NCBI GenBank assembly: GCA_002343445.1
Contig: DDSP01000048.1
Span: forward strand, 88,605-152,604
DNA from: Chthonomonas sp. UBA2387
GTDB taxonomy: Bacteria > Armatimonadota > Fimbriimonadia > Fimbriimonadales > Fimbriimonadaceae
Direction: 5' to 3'
DNA: 64,000 nt
Part shown: one piece after another, positions 1 through 8,649 of the stretch
Numbering within the stretch: the first letter of the stretch is position 1
Layout of the letters: each line of letters opens with the position of its first letter
Notes under the pieces: generated by a model
The model's input: only the letters and a program-made list of their open reading frames with translations
Databases searched by the model: none
Told to the model about the DNA's origin: nothing
Translations under genes and position numbers: made by a program

Positions 1-1515
1 CGCGCGCAGACCGAAGTCTTCGGGGGTCTCGACGATGGCTCGCCCGAAGATCTGTTGCCACATGCGGTTCACGAACACACGCGCCGTCAGGGGGTTGTCG
101 TCGCTCACCAGCCATCGCGCCAAGCCCAGTCGGTTCGCGGGATCGCCGGGCGACATGGGTTGAAGGAACTTCGGCGTGCCCGCCACCACCATCTTGTCGG
201 GCAGCAGGTAGGTGCCCTTCAGACGGATGGGCGTGGCGGGGGGATACTGCCCGGGACGCTCGCGCAGGATCATGGTCGTGGGCGGAGCGAGCGCGGCGGC
301 TTGATCTCGGACGGCCTTGAGGGCGGCTTCGGCGGCCTTATAGACCTCGTCGTCGCGTTTGAGCTTGGCCAGCGACGCTTCGAGTTCGGCGATGCGTCGG
401 TCCAGTTCGGCTTTGCGTGCGGATGCCTCGGGGTCCATCGAGAGGTCCGGCTCGTCGGACGTCTCGAAGAACGCCAACATCTTGTAGAACTCGTCGATCG
501 AGACGGGATCGTACTTGTGGTCGTGGCACTGGGCGCACGCCAGCGTCGAGGCCAGCCAAACCGTGCCTGTGGTCCCGACTCGGTCCACGAGCGTCAGCCA
601 CCGCTGTTCGCCTTGGTCCACGCCGCCTTCCCGGTTGGTCATCGTGTTGCGATGGAATCCGGTGGCGACGAGCTGATCGCGCGAAGGGTTCGGCAGCAGG
701 TCGCCAGCGATCTGCTCGATGGTGAACCGATCGAACGGCATGTCTTGGTTGAAGGCCCGGATCACCCAGTCGCGGTAGGGCCAGATCGTGCGGCGGAAAT
801 CGGCTTCGTAGCCGTCGGTGTCGGCGTAGCGGGCGAGGTCGAGCCAGTGCTGCGCCATCTTCTCGCCGTAGTGGGGTGACTCGAGCAGCCGATCCACGAG
901 CCGTTCGTAAGCGTCCGGTCGTTTGTCGGCGAGCAAGGTTTCCAGTTCGCGAAGGGTCGGCGGCAGGCCCACGAGGTCGAGATACACACGCCGGCAGAGC
1001 GCGGCGCGGTCGGCCTCGGGGTTGGGGTTCAGGCCTCGATCGTCCAGAGCACGCGCGACGAACCGGTCGATGGCGTTTCTGGCCCATCCCGCGCCCGCGT
1101 TGGGGGGTGCGGGGCGCGTCGGCGCCTGGTACGCCCAGTGCTTGGCCGGTTTGGCTCCCTCCGTCTTGGCGCCGGCGCGGATCCACGCTTCGATCGCGGC
1201 GATTTCGGCGGGTTTGAGCGGTGCGAAGCCCATCGGCATGCGCGGCTTGCCGTCGAGGCCCTTGATGCGGCGGACGAGTTCGCTCTTCAAGGGGTCGCCC
1301 GGGACGACCGATTGCGCGATGCCTTCGGGCGTGTCGAGCCTGAGGTCGCCGAGTTGGACGTCTGCGCCATGGCACGACCAGCACGAGGCGCGCAGGATGG
1401 GCTCGATGTCGCGCACGTAGTCGGGGGGCGTTGCCGCCGCCTGTTGCCATGTGGTCGCCGCCAGCACCCAAGGTGCCGCCACCGCCGCGCCGATCGCCGC
1501 CTGTCGAAGCTTCAT
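1..1515 (-). CDS. PSCyt1/DUF1549/DUF1553 (PSD1) planctomycete-type cytochrome protein, 3' end outside window
   Basis: An open frame runs from ATG at 1515 to the window edge (505 codons, no stop). The N-terminus (MKLRQAAIGAAVAAPWVLA) is a signal-peptide-like segment. A c-type heme motif CWSCH lies at residues 45-49 in the PSCyt1 context (YVRDIEPILRASCWSCHG), followed by GAKPAKHWAYQAP. The DUF1549 part contains LDLVGLPPTL, RYADTDGYEADF and a second CAQCH near residue 326, then a predicted coiled coil around 365-405 and the start of DUF1553 (RLGLARWLVSDDNPLTARV). Family members are usually about 800-1100 aa, so roughly half is present. They are thought to be periplasmic, heme-binding and linked to polysaccharide or sulfated-glycan use, but have no proven reaction. 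The gene is divergent from the pilin-like gene at 1701. Confidence 0.85.
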   Translation of the reverse strand, partial: MKLRQAAIGAAVAAPWVLAATTWQQAAATPPDYVRDIEPILRASCWSCHGADVQLGDLRLDTPEGIAQSVVPGDPLKSELVRRIKGLDGKPRMPMGFAPLKPAEIAAIEAWIRAGAKTEGAKPAKHWAYQAPTRPAPPNAGAGWARNAIDRFVARALDDRGLNPNPEADRAALCRRVYLDLVGLPPTLRELETLLADKRPDAYERLVDRLLESPHYGEKMAQHWLDLARYADTDGYEADFRRTIWPYRDWVIRAFNQDMPFDRFTIEQIAGDLLPNPSRDQLVATGFHRNTMTNREGGVDQGEQRWLTLVDRVGTTGTVWLASTLACAQCHDHKYDPVSIDEFYKMLAFFETSDEPDLSMDPEASARKAELDRRIAELEASLAKLKRDDEVYKAAEAALKAVRDQAAALAPPTTMILRERPGQYPPATPIRLKGTYLLPDKMVVAGTPKFLQPMSPGDPANRLGLARWLVSDDNPLTARVFVNRMWQQIFGRAIVETPEDFGLRA

Positions 1516-1541
1516 CGCCGTCCCCATTCTAGCCTGCCTGG

Positions 1542-1620
1542 GGAACTTTTCAGGCCGGATCGGATTCTGAACACACAGTGGCGAAGCGGTCGAATACAAC
1601 CCCCGCCGATGAAAAGTTCC
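1542..1620. repeat. 10-bp perfect inverted repeat in a divergent intergenic region
   Basis: GGAACTTTTC at 1542-1551 is repeated in reverse complement as GAAAAGTTCC at 1611-1620, with 59 bases between. It lies between the divergent PSD1 gene (start 1515) and the pilin-like gene (start 1701), just upstream of the latter's promoter. It could be a paired regulator site. A further short palindrome, TTCCGGAA, overlaps the right arm. Function is inferred only from position. Confidence 0.45.
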
Positions 1621-1628
1621 GGAAAATG

Positions 1629-1658
1629 TTGGAATTCCCGGTGAAGTTGGCGTAGACT
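1629..1658 (+). promoter_or_regulatory. Sigma70-type promoter of the pilin-like gene
   Basis: A -35 like TTGGAA at 1629-1634 is separated by 18 bases from a -10 TAGACT at 1653-1658. The start codon at 1701 is preceded by the ribosome-binding sequence GGAGGT at 1683-1688. Confidence 0.5.
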
Positions 1659-1700
1659 GTTTTAGCTATTTGAATTCCTTTCGGAGGTCCTAGCACAATC

Positions 1701-2657
1701 TTGAAACGCAGAGCCTTTACACTCATCGAGCTCCTCGTCGTTATCGCGATCATCGCGATTCTGGCGGCCATGCTCTTCCCGGTCTACGCGCAAGCGAAGG
1801 AATCGGCGAAGAAGACGACGGCCCTCAGCAACTACAAGCAGACCGGCACCGGCATCCTGCTCTACACGGCCGACAATGACGACAGCTTCCCGCTGGCGTT
1901 CGGCACGGACGGCGCGACCGGTCAGGCGCGCTGGAACTTCTGGCACCGCGTTCCCGCGGGCTGGCAGGCCAACGGCATCCACAACGTGGAGCCGCGACGC
2001 AGCGAAGACGCCCAGATGTGGGCCGCTTCGACGATCCCCTACCTGAAGAGCCTTGAAATCGCTTCTCAGACGGGCGTCAGCAAGTACCGCCTCGCCACCG
2101 ACTACACGCTGGCAACGACCGCGACGGCCTCCGTCGGTATGTCCATGAACGGCATGCTGCACGGTTGGGGCGTGACGGCTGTCAACCAGCCGTCGAAGCT
2201 TCCGCTCCTCTGGGCGGGCATGTTCAAGCAGAACATGGACGGCTTCGCGATCACGAGCCCGCAGCTGTGGTGCACGGCCGCCGGTCCCTGCCGGTTCAAC
2301 CCGAGCGGTTCGCCGGTCGCCGGTGGTCCGACGGACTACGGCTACGTCTGGTGGGGCTTCGCCAACGGATTCACCACGTGGGTCTATGGCCGAGGCATGC
2401 ACTTCGTCGCGACGGACACGTCTGCGAAGTTCCGCAACATCAACGCCCCCGAATGGAGCACCGCCAAGGTCATGACCAATGACCACGCTTGGTCGGCGTT
2501 CGAAGACGGTCGGGGCGGCGCGGGCGTCCCCTACTGGATGACGGACTGCGTCCAGCCGGGCGGCACGAAGAACGGGACGATCTTCTACCCGGGCTTCTTC
2601 CGACCGGACTCGGAGTTCAACTACACCGAGGTTCAGTGCGACATCGGCAACGGCTAA
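1701..2657 (+). CDS. Type IV pilin-like protein, prepilin leader, DUF1559-like
   Basis: A 318-aa protein begins at TTG 1701, 12 bases after GGAGGT. The class III prepilin leader is MKRRAFTLIELLVVIAIIAI, with the predicted prepilin peptidase site just before the Phe and the conserved Glu at +5. It is followed by LAAMLFPVYAQAKESAKKTT and a periplasmic/surface domain with YTADNDDSFP, typical of the H-X9-DG DUF1559-type proteins abundant in Armatimonadota and Planctomycetes. It would be processed by PilD and may assemble into pseudopili or sit at the cell surface. It is related to 45710-46559, and more distantly to 25649-26041. A hairpin terminator follows directly, then two small lipoprotein genes. 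Substrate and partner are unknown. Confidence 0.85.
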   Translation: MKRRAFTLIELLVVIAIIAILAAMLFPVYAQAKESAKKTTALSNYKQTGTGILLYTADNDDSFPLAFGTDGATGQARWNFWHRVPAGWQANGIHNVEPRRSEDAQMWAASTIPYLKSLEIASQTGVSKYRLATDYTLATTATASVGMSMNGMLHGWGVTAVNQPSKLPLLWAGMFKQNMDGFAITSPQLWCTAAGPCRFNPSGSPVAGGPTDYGYVWWGFANGFTTWVYGRGMHFVATDTSAKFRNINAPEWSTAKVMTNDHAWSAFEDGRGGAGVPYWMTDCVQPGGTKNGTIFYPGFFRPDSEFNYTEVQCDIGNG

Positions 2658-2680
2658 TCCCGTTGGCGTGACGCGAGACA

Positions 2681-2714
2681 AGTCTTGCCTCCCCAACGGG
2701 GGGCAAGACTTTCT
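2681..2714 (+). terminator. Rho-independent terminator
   Basis: A perfect 9-bp stem AGTCTTGCC (2681-2689) / GGCAAGACT (2702-2710), with a further CCCC/GGGG pairing inside, is followed by TTTCT. It ends the pilin-like transcript, although the next start codon is only 13 bases on, so it could also act as an attenuator for the lipoprotein genes. Confidence 0.7.
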
Positions 2715-2726
2715 CATGGAGGCGAA

Positions 2727-2903
2727 ATGAGAACATCCATCTTGACCCTGATCCTGCTACTGGCCGTCGTCTTTTCCGCGCTCGGATGCCGGGATGGCGA
2801 AGGCACCGTCAACATGACCGAAGAAGACAAGGCAGCGTCTGCCAACGTGCAGAAACAAGGCGGCACCGCCGCGCCGATGCCCACCGAGGGCGTCGACAAC
2901 TAA
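2727..2903 (+). CDS. Small lipoprotein (58 aa), paralogue of the next gene
   Basis: ATG 2727 is 4 bases after GGAGG (2718-2722). The N-terminal 20 residues form a lipoprotein signal ending in SALGC (Cys21 is the lipidated residue). The mature part is only 38 residues and ends APMPTEGVDN. The next gene encodes an equally long protein with the same ending (APMPVDGIDN), so this is a tandem duplication. No known family was recognised. Position after a pilin-like gene, mirrored by the lipoprotein at 46613, suggests a role with that protein class. Confidence 0.75.
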   Translation: MRTSILTLILLLAVVFSALGCRDGEGTVNMTEEDKAASANVQKQGGTAAPMPTEGVDN

Positions 2904-2917
2904 GAGAGGTTTCCCCC

Positions 2918-3094
2918 ATGCGATCCATTCTTACCTTGCTCGTTCTCGTCTTTGGGCTTTTGGTCGTCCTCGCGGGCTGCGGCGAGCCGCCGCCCAAGAC
3001 GCTTGAGATCACTCAGGCCGACAAGGATGCCATGAAGAACGTGAAGGGTGGCGGCCGGCCCGCGCCGATGCCCGTGGATGGCATCGACAACTGA
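2918..3094 (+). CDS. Small lipoprotein (58 aa), tandem paralogue
   Basis: ATG 2918 lies 14 bases after the previous stop. AGAGG (2904-2908) precedes it at a slightly long spacing. The signal peptide ends LAGC (Cys21), followed by GEPPPKTLEITQADKDAMKN and a Gly-rich tail ending APMPVDGIDN. It shares length, DK motif and C-terminus with the gene at 2727. The conserved hydrophilic tail PMP-x-x-G-x-DN is the only recognisable signature; function unknown. Transcription ends at the hairpin at 3123-3162. Confidence 0.75.
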   Translation: MRSILTLLVLVFGLLVVLAGCGEPPPKTLEITQADKDAMKNVKGGGRPAPMPVDGIDN

Positions 3095-3122
3095 CCTGTC
3101 GCTTCTGATCGGTCCACCCAAG

Positions 3123-3162
3123 GAACTCCGCCTCTCCCCCGGGAGGCGGAGTTCGTTCTTTT
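3123..3162 (+). terminator. Strong Rho-independent terminator
   Basis: A perfect 12-bp stem GAACTCCGCCTC (3123-3134) / GAGGCGGAGTTC (3143-3154) with an 8-base loop is followed by GTTCTTTT. It lies after the lipoprotein pair and before the convergent phosphofructokinase gene. Confidence 0.85.
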
Positions 3163-3187
3163 GTGGGGGCGCGGATTTTATTGGGCC

Positions 3188-5431
3188 TCAGGCTTGCCGT
3201 TGATTGCCGGGACCGGGTTTGGCCAGCATGTTGGCCGTGTCGCGCAGCCCCATCCACCACTGTTTCTTGGGGCGCTGGTTCTTGACGTCGTAGTCGCGCA
3301 GGGCGTCGGCGAGGTCGCTGATGCGCGTGGCGTCGCCCTCGATGCCGACGCAGGCCGCTCCGGCCTCCCCTGCCAGAGCCTGCTCTTCGAGCCATCCGAT
3401 GCATCGCAGCGAGAACTTGGTGGCCAAGATGCGGTCGAACGGGCTAGGGTCGCCACCCTGCTGCAGGTGGCCCAGCACCGACATGCGGACTTCGTACAAC
3501 TCTCCACCCTCGGCCTCGAACAAATCCGCCATGAACTGCGTGGTGTACAGGGGGTGGGCCTTCTCGCCCCGCACCATCACGCCCAGCCGCTTGCCATGCG
3601 CGAACCCTTCGTTCAGCAGGTCCACGTCGCGGTGCAGGTCGTTGAGCGTGACGCCCTCCTCGGGCAGGTAGGCGCGCTCGGCACCCGTCGCGATCATGCT
3701 CATCAGAGTCAGATAGCCGCACGTGTTGCCCATGACCTCGACCACAAAGCACCGCCGCGAAGCCACCGCCGACTGCTTGATCTTGTTCACGGCGTCCACG
3801 ATGTTGTTGAGCGCCGTGTCCGAGCCGACCGCCCACTCGCTGCCCGGCAGGTTGTTGTTGATGGAGGCCGGAAGGCAGATGATGGGTAAGTTGAAGGCAG
3901 GATAGTTGTCTCTTTCCTTCACCAGTTGAAGCACGGTCGAGTAGCCCGCCCAGCCGCCGATGACCAGCAGCGCGTCAATGCCCTTCGACTCGATGGTGCG
4001 CGCCATCGCATAGAAGTCCTTGCCCACCGGGGCCTTGCGGTTCGTGCCCAGGTCCGCGCCTCCGCGAGACGCCCAATGGTCCACGTCCATCCAAGCAAAC
4101 TCGCGCATATCGTCGTGGATGAGCCCTTGGAAACTGTGGTGGACGCCGAGCATGGTATGTCCCCGATCCAGACCCAGCCGAACCGCCGCACGAACGGCGG
4201 TATTCATCCCCGGCGCAGGCGCGGAGGCGTTCATCACCGCGATCTTCAGCCGCCGCCGCTCTTCGGAGGGTTTGTGCGGCGAGGCGCGCACCAGCGTGCG
4301 CAGCGTCTGGAAATCCTCCTGGAACGCCTTGCCCCGCAGATCGAGCGCCCGGTCGAAGTCGAGCGCCGCGATGGCCTCGTTCACCTCGCGGGTCTTCTTC
4401 ACGCATTCCATGAGCGGCCGCTTGGTCACTCGGTTGGCGTCCATTCCGATGAGCTGCGGTGTCGAGTCGCGCCCCGCCTTGAGTACTTCTTCCACCGCGG
4501 CCACGCCGACGAGCGTGCTCATCAGCCGGTCGTACGCACTGGGCGCCCCGCCCCGTTGCACGTGGCCCAAAATGGTCAGCCGCACCTCTTCGTTCAAGTG
4601 GTCCGAGATCACCTGGCGCACGTAGGAGGCCGCGATGCGGTGGCCGTAGCGGTCCACGGCACCTTCGGCAATGATGACGATGCTGTCGCGCCGGCCCGCT
4701 TTGCGCCCGCTGCTCAGCACTTCGCACATCTTGGCTTCCCAGTTCTCGACGTCGGGCGGGCTCTCGGGGATGAGCACCCAATCGGCCCCGGTGGCCAAGG
4801 CGCTCATCAGGGCCAAGTAGCCCGAGTTGCGGCCCATCACTTCGACGACGAACGCGCGTTGGTGGCTGGCGGCGGTGCTGCTGATGCAGTCCACGGCCGA
4901 GACGATGCGGTGCAAGGCGCTGTCTGCCCCGATCGTGGTGTCCGTGCCCCACATGTCGTTGTCGATCGAGCCGACGAGCCCGACGATGAGGAGATGGGGG
5001 TGCGAGGCCGCCTGCTCGGGCGTCAGCTCGCCCTGCGCCACCAGAGCGGCCAAAGCGTCGTTCCATTCGGCGCGCAGCGTGTCCGCACCCGTGAGGCTGC
5101 CATCGCCGCCGATGACCACCAAGGCTTGGATGTTGTTTTGGACCAGGTGCTTGACCGCGACCATACGGCCTTGCGGTGTGCGGAACTCGGCGCTTCGCGC
5201 CGTACCGATAGCCGTTCCACCCGCCTGCAGGATGCCTCCGACGTCGCTCCATTCCAGCGGGTGGATTTGGTCGCCGCCACGGATGAGGCCCTCGTAGCCT
5301 TCGCGGATCGCGAACACCCTTGCGCCCCGGTCCAAGCCCGCACGCACTACGGCACGCAACGCGGCGTTCATGCCTTGGGCGTCGCCCCCGCTTGTGAGGA
5401 CGCCGATATTCTTCACGGCACCTGGAATCAT
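3188..5431 (-). CDS. Tandem-domain (eukaryotic-type) 6-phosphofructokinase
   Basis: A 747-aa protein made of two PFK domains, about twice the length of a bacterial PfkA. The N-terminal half (1-385) has SGGDAQGMN, the ATP-type GGDGS at 108-112, catalytic SIDND at 155-159 and MGRNSGYLAL. The C-terminal half (about 396-747) keeps the fold signatures (MGNTCGYLTLMS, GHLQQGGDPSPFDR) but has GGWAG at 492-496 instead of GGDGS and SINNN at 523-527 instead of xIDND, so it should be catalytically dead. This matches eukaryotic PFK-1, where the degenerate half became allosteric. Predicted reaction: ATP-dependent phosphorylation of fructose 6-phosphate. It follows the PPi-type PFK gene by 31 bases on the same strand and is probably in the same transcript. 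Confidence 0.9.
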   Translation of the reverse strand: MIPGAVKNIGVLTSGGDAQGMNAALRAVVRAGLDRGARVFAIREGYEGLIRGGDQIHPLEWSDVGGILQAGGTAIGTARSAEFRTPQGRMVAVKHLVQNNIQALVVIGGDGSLTGADTLRAEWNDALAALVAQGELTPEQAASHPHLLIVGLVGSIDNDMWGTDTTIGADSALHRIVSAVDCISSTAASHQRAFVVEVMGRNSGYLALMSALATGADWVLIPESPPDVENWEAKMCEVLSSGRKAGRRDSIVIIAEGAVDRYGHRIAASYVRQVISDHLNEEVRLTILGHVQRGGAPSAYDRLMSTLVGVAAVEEVLKAGRDSTPQLIGMDANRVTKRPLMECVKKTREVNEAIAALDFDRALDLRGKAFQEDFQTLRTLVRASPHKPSEERRRLKIAVMNASAPAPGMNTAVRAAVRLGLDRGHTMLGVHHSFQGLIHDDMREFAWMDVDHWASRGGADLGTNRKAPVGKDFYAMARTIESKGIDALLVIGGWAGYSTVLQLVKERDNYPAFNLPIICLPASINNNLPGSEWAVGSDTALNNIVDAVNKIKQSAVASRRCFVVEVMGNTCGYLTLMSMIATGAERAYLPEEGVTLNDLHRDVDLLNEGFAHGKRLGVMVRGEKAHPLYTTQFMADLFEAEGGELYEVRMSVLGHLQQGGDPSPFDRILATKFSLRCIGWLEEQALAGEAGAACVGIEGDATRISDLADALRDYDVKNQRPKKQWWMGLRDTANMLAKPGPGNQRQA

Positions 5432-5462
5432 CCTGGTGATTCTATCGGGACGAACGCGCCGA

Positions 5463-6623
<1,161 letters not shown>

Positions 6624-6825
6624 GGTTGCTTGCCTCTGAGGAGCGACCGGCGACGTTGGCGGCCTAGAACTGACTCTTCAACCGATTATAGACGCCTCGG
6701 GCCGTCGCCCGACGGACCTGGTCGCATCGAACGCAGTCCAGAGCCCGCAGCGGTTCCAGCACATGCACTCGCAGCGTCAAACGGTCGAGGCTCGCCGACT
6801 CGCCCGACTCGATCGAACAGGGTCA

Positions 6826-6834
6826 TGCTATCAT
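6826..6834 (+). promoter_or_regulatory. Extended -10 promoter of cassette A
   Basis: TGCTATCAT contains an extended -10 (TG, one base, TATCAT at 6829-6834). The predicted start of transcription lies about 16 bases before ATG 6857. No convincing -35 is visible. Confidence 0.4.
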
Positions 6835-6856
6835 AGGGGTTGAGTGACCGCAAGCA

Positions 6857-7615
6857 ATGAGCTCTGAATCCCTGCCACAGCTAGCAAACCCGCCCATAGT
6901 CGAGGCAGTCGTTGATTTGGATTGCATTTTTGATCAAGCCCCGGATCTTCAGGGGATTCGGCTTGCCGCGGCAGAAGCCGTTGGCCAGGACTACCCCGAG
7001 TCGGATCAAGTCTGGCGAACAGACTTTAGAGTGGATATCTCTAAGGCCGGCGCCAACGTCGGCGCAAGTCAAGTTGCCCCTGAATGCCAAGCGTTGCGGT
7101 TCTGGAACAAGCAAAGAAATCAGTTGGTTCAGTTCAGGACGGCAGGCTTCAGCTTTAATCGGCTTCGCCCCTACAGTGGATTTGATGCATACAAAGAGGA
7201 GTTGAGGGCAAACTGGCTCAAGTACTGTGACATCGCTGCGCCTAATCGCATCAATATCGTGCGCCTTCGCTACGTGAACGTCATACGAATTGAGCAGAAT
7301 CTGCACGATATTGACGACTACTTCAAAATCGGGCCCAGGATTCCGACGATTGAACCTGAACTGAGCGTGGCTCGGTTCTCCAACAAGTGCTTGGTCTTTG
7401 ATTCGGCCCGGAGTTCAGATGCTGAGATTGCACTTGACTTGCGTCCCGCAAACGACTCTTCGAGATACACTCTTACGATCACGGTTGGAAAGAGGGTGGA
7501 TATTGAGCCGATCGATTGGTTGCAGGTGTGCTCAACGATTGAAAGCCTGCGAGGTTTCAAGAACATCCTATTCAAGGAGTCCATTACAGAAAAATGCCTA
7601 CAACTGTTCGGTTAG
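6857..7615 (+). CDS. TIGR04255 family protein (cassette A, gene 1)
   Basis: 252 aa. The N-terminus NPPIVEAVVDLDC, the middle motif VRLRYVNVI followed by DIDDYF, and the C-terminal segment IDWLQVCSTIESLRGFKNILF are characteristic of TIGR04255, a sporadically distributed family with no known activity. The protein is soluble, without signal peptide or membrane segment. A diverged homologue, also followed by two small overlapping genes, is at 51973-52731. The DNA is visibly AT-richer than the flanking PFK and secreted-protein genes, which suggests acquisition. The next gene overlaps its 3' end, so the products are probably made together. Confidence 0.75.
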   Translation: MSSESLPQLANPPIVEAVVDLDCIFDQAPDLQGIRLAAAEAVGQDYPESDQVWRTDFRVDISKAGANVGASQVAPECQALRFWNKQRNQLVQFRTAGFSFNRLRPYSGFDAYKEELRANWLKYCDIAAPNRINIVRLRYVNVIRIEQNLHDIDDYFKIGPRIPTIEPELSVARFSNKCLVFDSARSSDAEIALDLRPANDSSRYTLTITVGKRVDIEPIDWLQVCSTIESLRGFKNILFKESITEKCLQLFG

Positions 7616-8088
7616 CAACGGCACTCGCGCTCTCTATGGCTGTCGCATGCAACGATAGCAACAGTCTGGCGTTGCCTCTCCAGGACCATCCGATGGCCGA
7701 TCAGGCGACTAGTACACCAACCGATGCCTCCGCGCTCAATGCTGGATCTGAGGTGACTCCCACAGCCATGTCGGGAGAAGAGATGGCTCTGTTGGCCCAA
7801 GTCCCGAGCGAGGTCAGGAACCGGTCGCTTGAGTTCGCGAACTTGATTCGTGACATTGAGCCTCCGGAGTACGATGTCGTTGACGAACAGGACTGGGTTT
7901 GTGCGACATGGCAGTATGGCGATCGATATCTGATGTTGTTGATTGGTTCTGATGACACGATTGTCGGCTCCTGGTCAATAGGAGATGACATCCGTAGTTT
8001 CAGGTATCGGTTGTCGGACCGATGCCTGTTAGAGGAAGTCGGCCGCGTTGTCTGTCTTGTGAAAGCGATCACGTCGAGCACCGATTGA
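7594..8088 (+). CDS. Small protein, cassette A gene 2
   Basis: 164 aa from ATG 7594, overlapping the TIGR04255 gene by 22 bases. With this start the first 20 residues are hydrophobic and end MAVAC, a poor lipobox, so it could be a lipoprotein. An alternative ATG at 7693, 7 bases after AGGA (7682-7685), would give a soluble 131-aa protein. The C-terminal half contains CATWQYGDRYLMLLIGSDD and IVGSWS, a beta-hairpin-like pattern that resembles by eye the segment AEQRLTLHVEPDGRLIASI of the second gene of cassette B. No known domain was recognised. It occupies the same position as its counterpart in the other cassette. Confidence 0.6.
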   Translation: MPTTVRLATALALSMAVACNDSNSLALPLQDHPMADQATSTPTDASALNAGSEVTPTAMSGEEMALLAQVPSEVRNRSLEFANLIRDIEPPEYDVVDEQDWVCATWQYGDRYLMLLIGSDDTIVGSWSIGDDIRSFRYRLSDRCLLEEVGRVVCLVKAITSSTD

Positions 8089-8091
8089 ACT

Positions 8092-8520
8092 ATGGCCAAG
8101 CATGGTGACTCTGGTGCGACGGCTTCGGAACTTCCCGATGCGACTGACTTGGCGCGGATTGCCACAGAAAGAGGTAAGTGCAACAAGGCGAAGCTGTATA
8201 TTCCGCCGCGGAACCTTCGAATGTCGACGGCTGTGATCAGAGAAAGGAATTGCGAGTCGATAAAGGCCGTTGCTTCGCTGCTAGATCTGAGCCCAGTTAT
8301 GGGTGCAGGATTGCTTACGGTTGGCGACGTCCAGTCCGTTGGTACACTCAAGGTGGAACTTGAGCCGACAGAGAGCACACGTGATCACGCCGTTATTGTC
8401 GGATGGCCCAACCCCGCTGCTGACGCGGACCGACGAGAGGCTCTGTTGCTCGTCGCTGGCGAGTTGTTCAAGTTGCATTGTTGGTGCGATTGTCCGCCTT
8501 CGCATTCGGACGCAGGGTGA
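8092..8520 (+). CDS. Small protein, cassette A gene 3
   Basis: 142 aa, starting 3 bases after the previous stop. The recognisable part is C-terminal: GTLKVELEPTESTRDHAVIV, then GWPNPAADADRREALLLVAG, a pattern (acidic beta strands, DHAVI, aromatic-Pro, acidic helix) found in small uncharacterised proteins that accompany TIGR04255 genes. The third gene of cassette B ends with the comparable ELHYCAPCLSEDDRESLATA. Two Cys near the C-terminus (CWCDC) might bind metal. No function is known; its conserved place in the trio suggests a complex or regulatory partner. Confidence 0.6.
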   Translation: MAKHGDSGATASELPDATDLARIATERGKCNKAKLYIPPRNLRMSTAVIRERNCESIKAVASLLDLSPVMGAGLLTVGDVQSVGTLKVELEPTESTRDHAVIVGWPNPAADADRREALLLVAGELFKLHCWCDCPPSHSDAG

Positions 8521-8649
8521 CCATGCTCGAGCAATCCTTCCGGTTGTGTGGGAACGCAGGGCACTGAGTGCGCTCACGGGCGAAAGTCACGGCGAATGTC
8601 CGAAGCGTCCGGTGGGCCTGTGAGTCAGAATAGGGAGACCCCAGCACCC

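Noticed and set aside
338..1471. 377-codon minus-strand frame near the left edge
   Set aside because: It is an Arg-rich shadow of the true PSD1 frame, which runs in another phase from 1515 to the edge without a stop.
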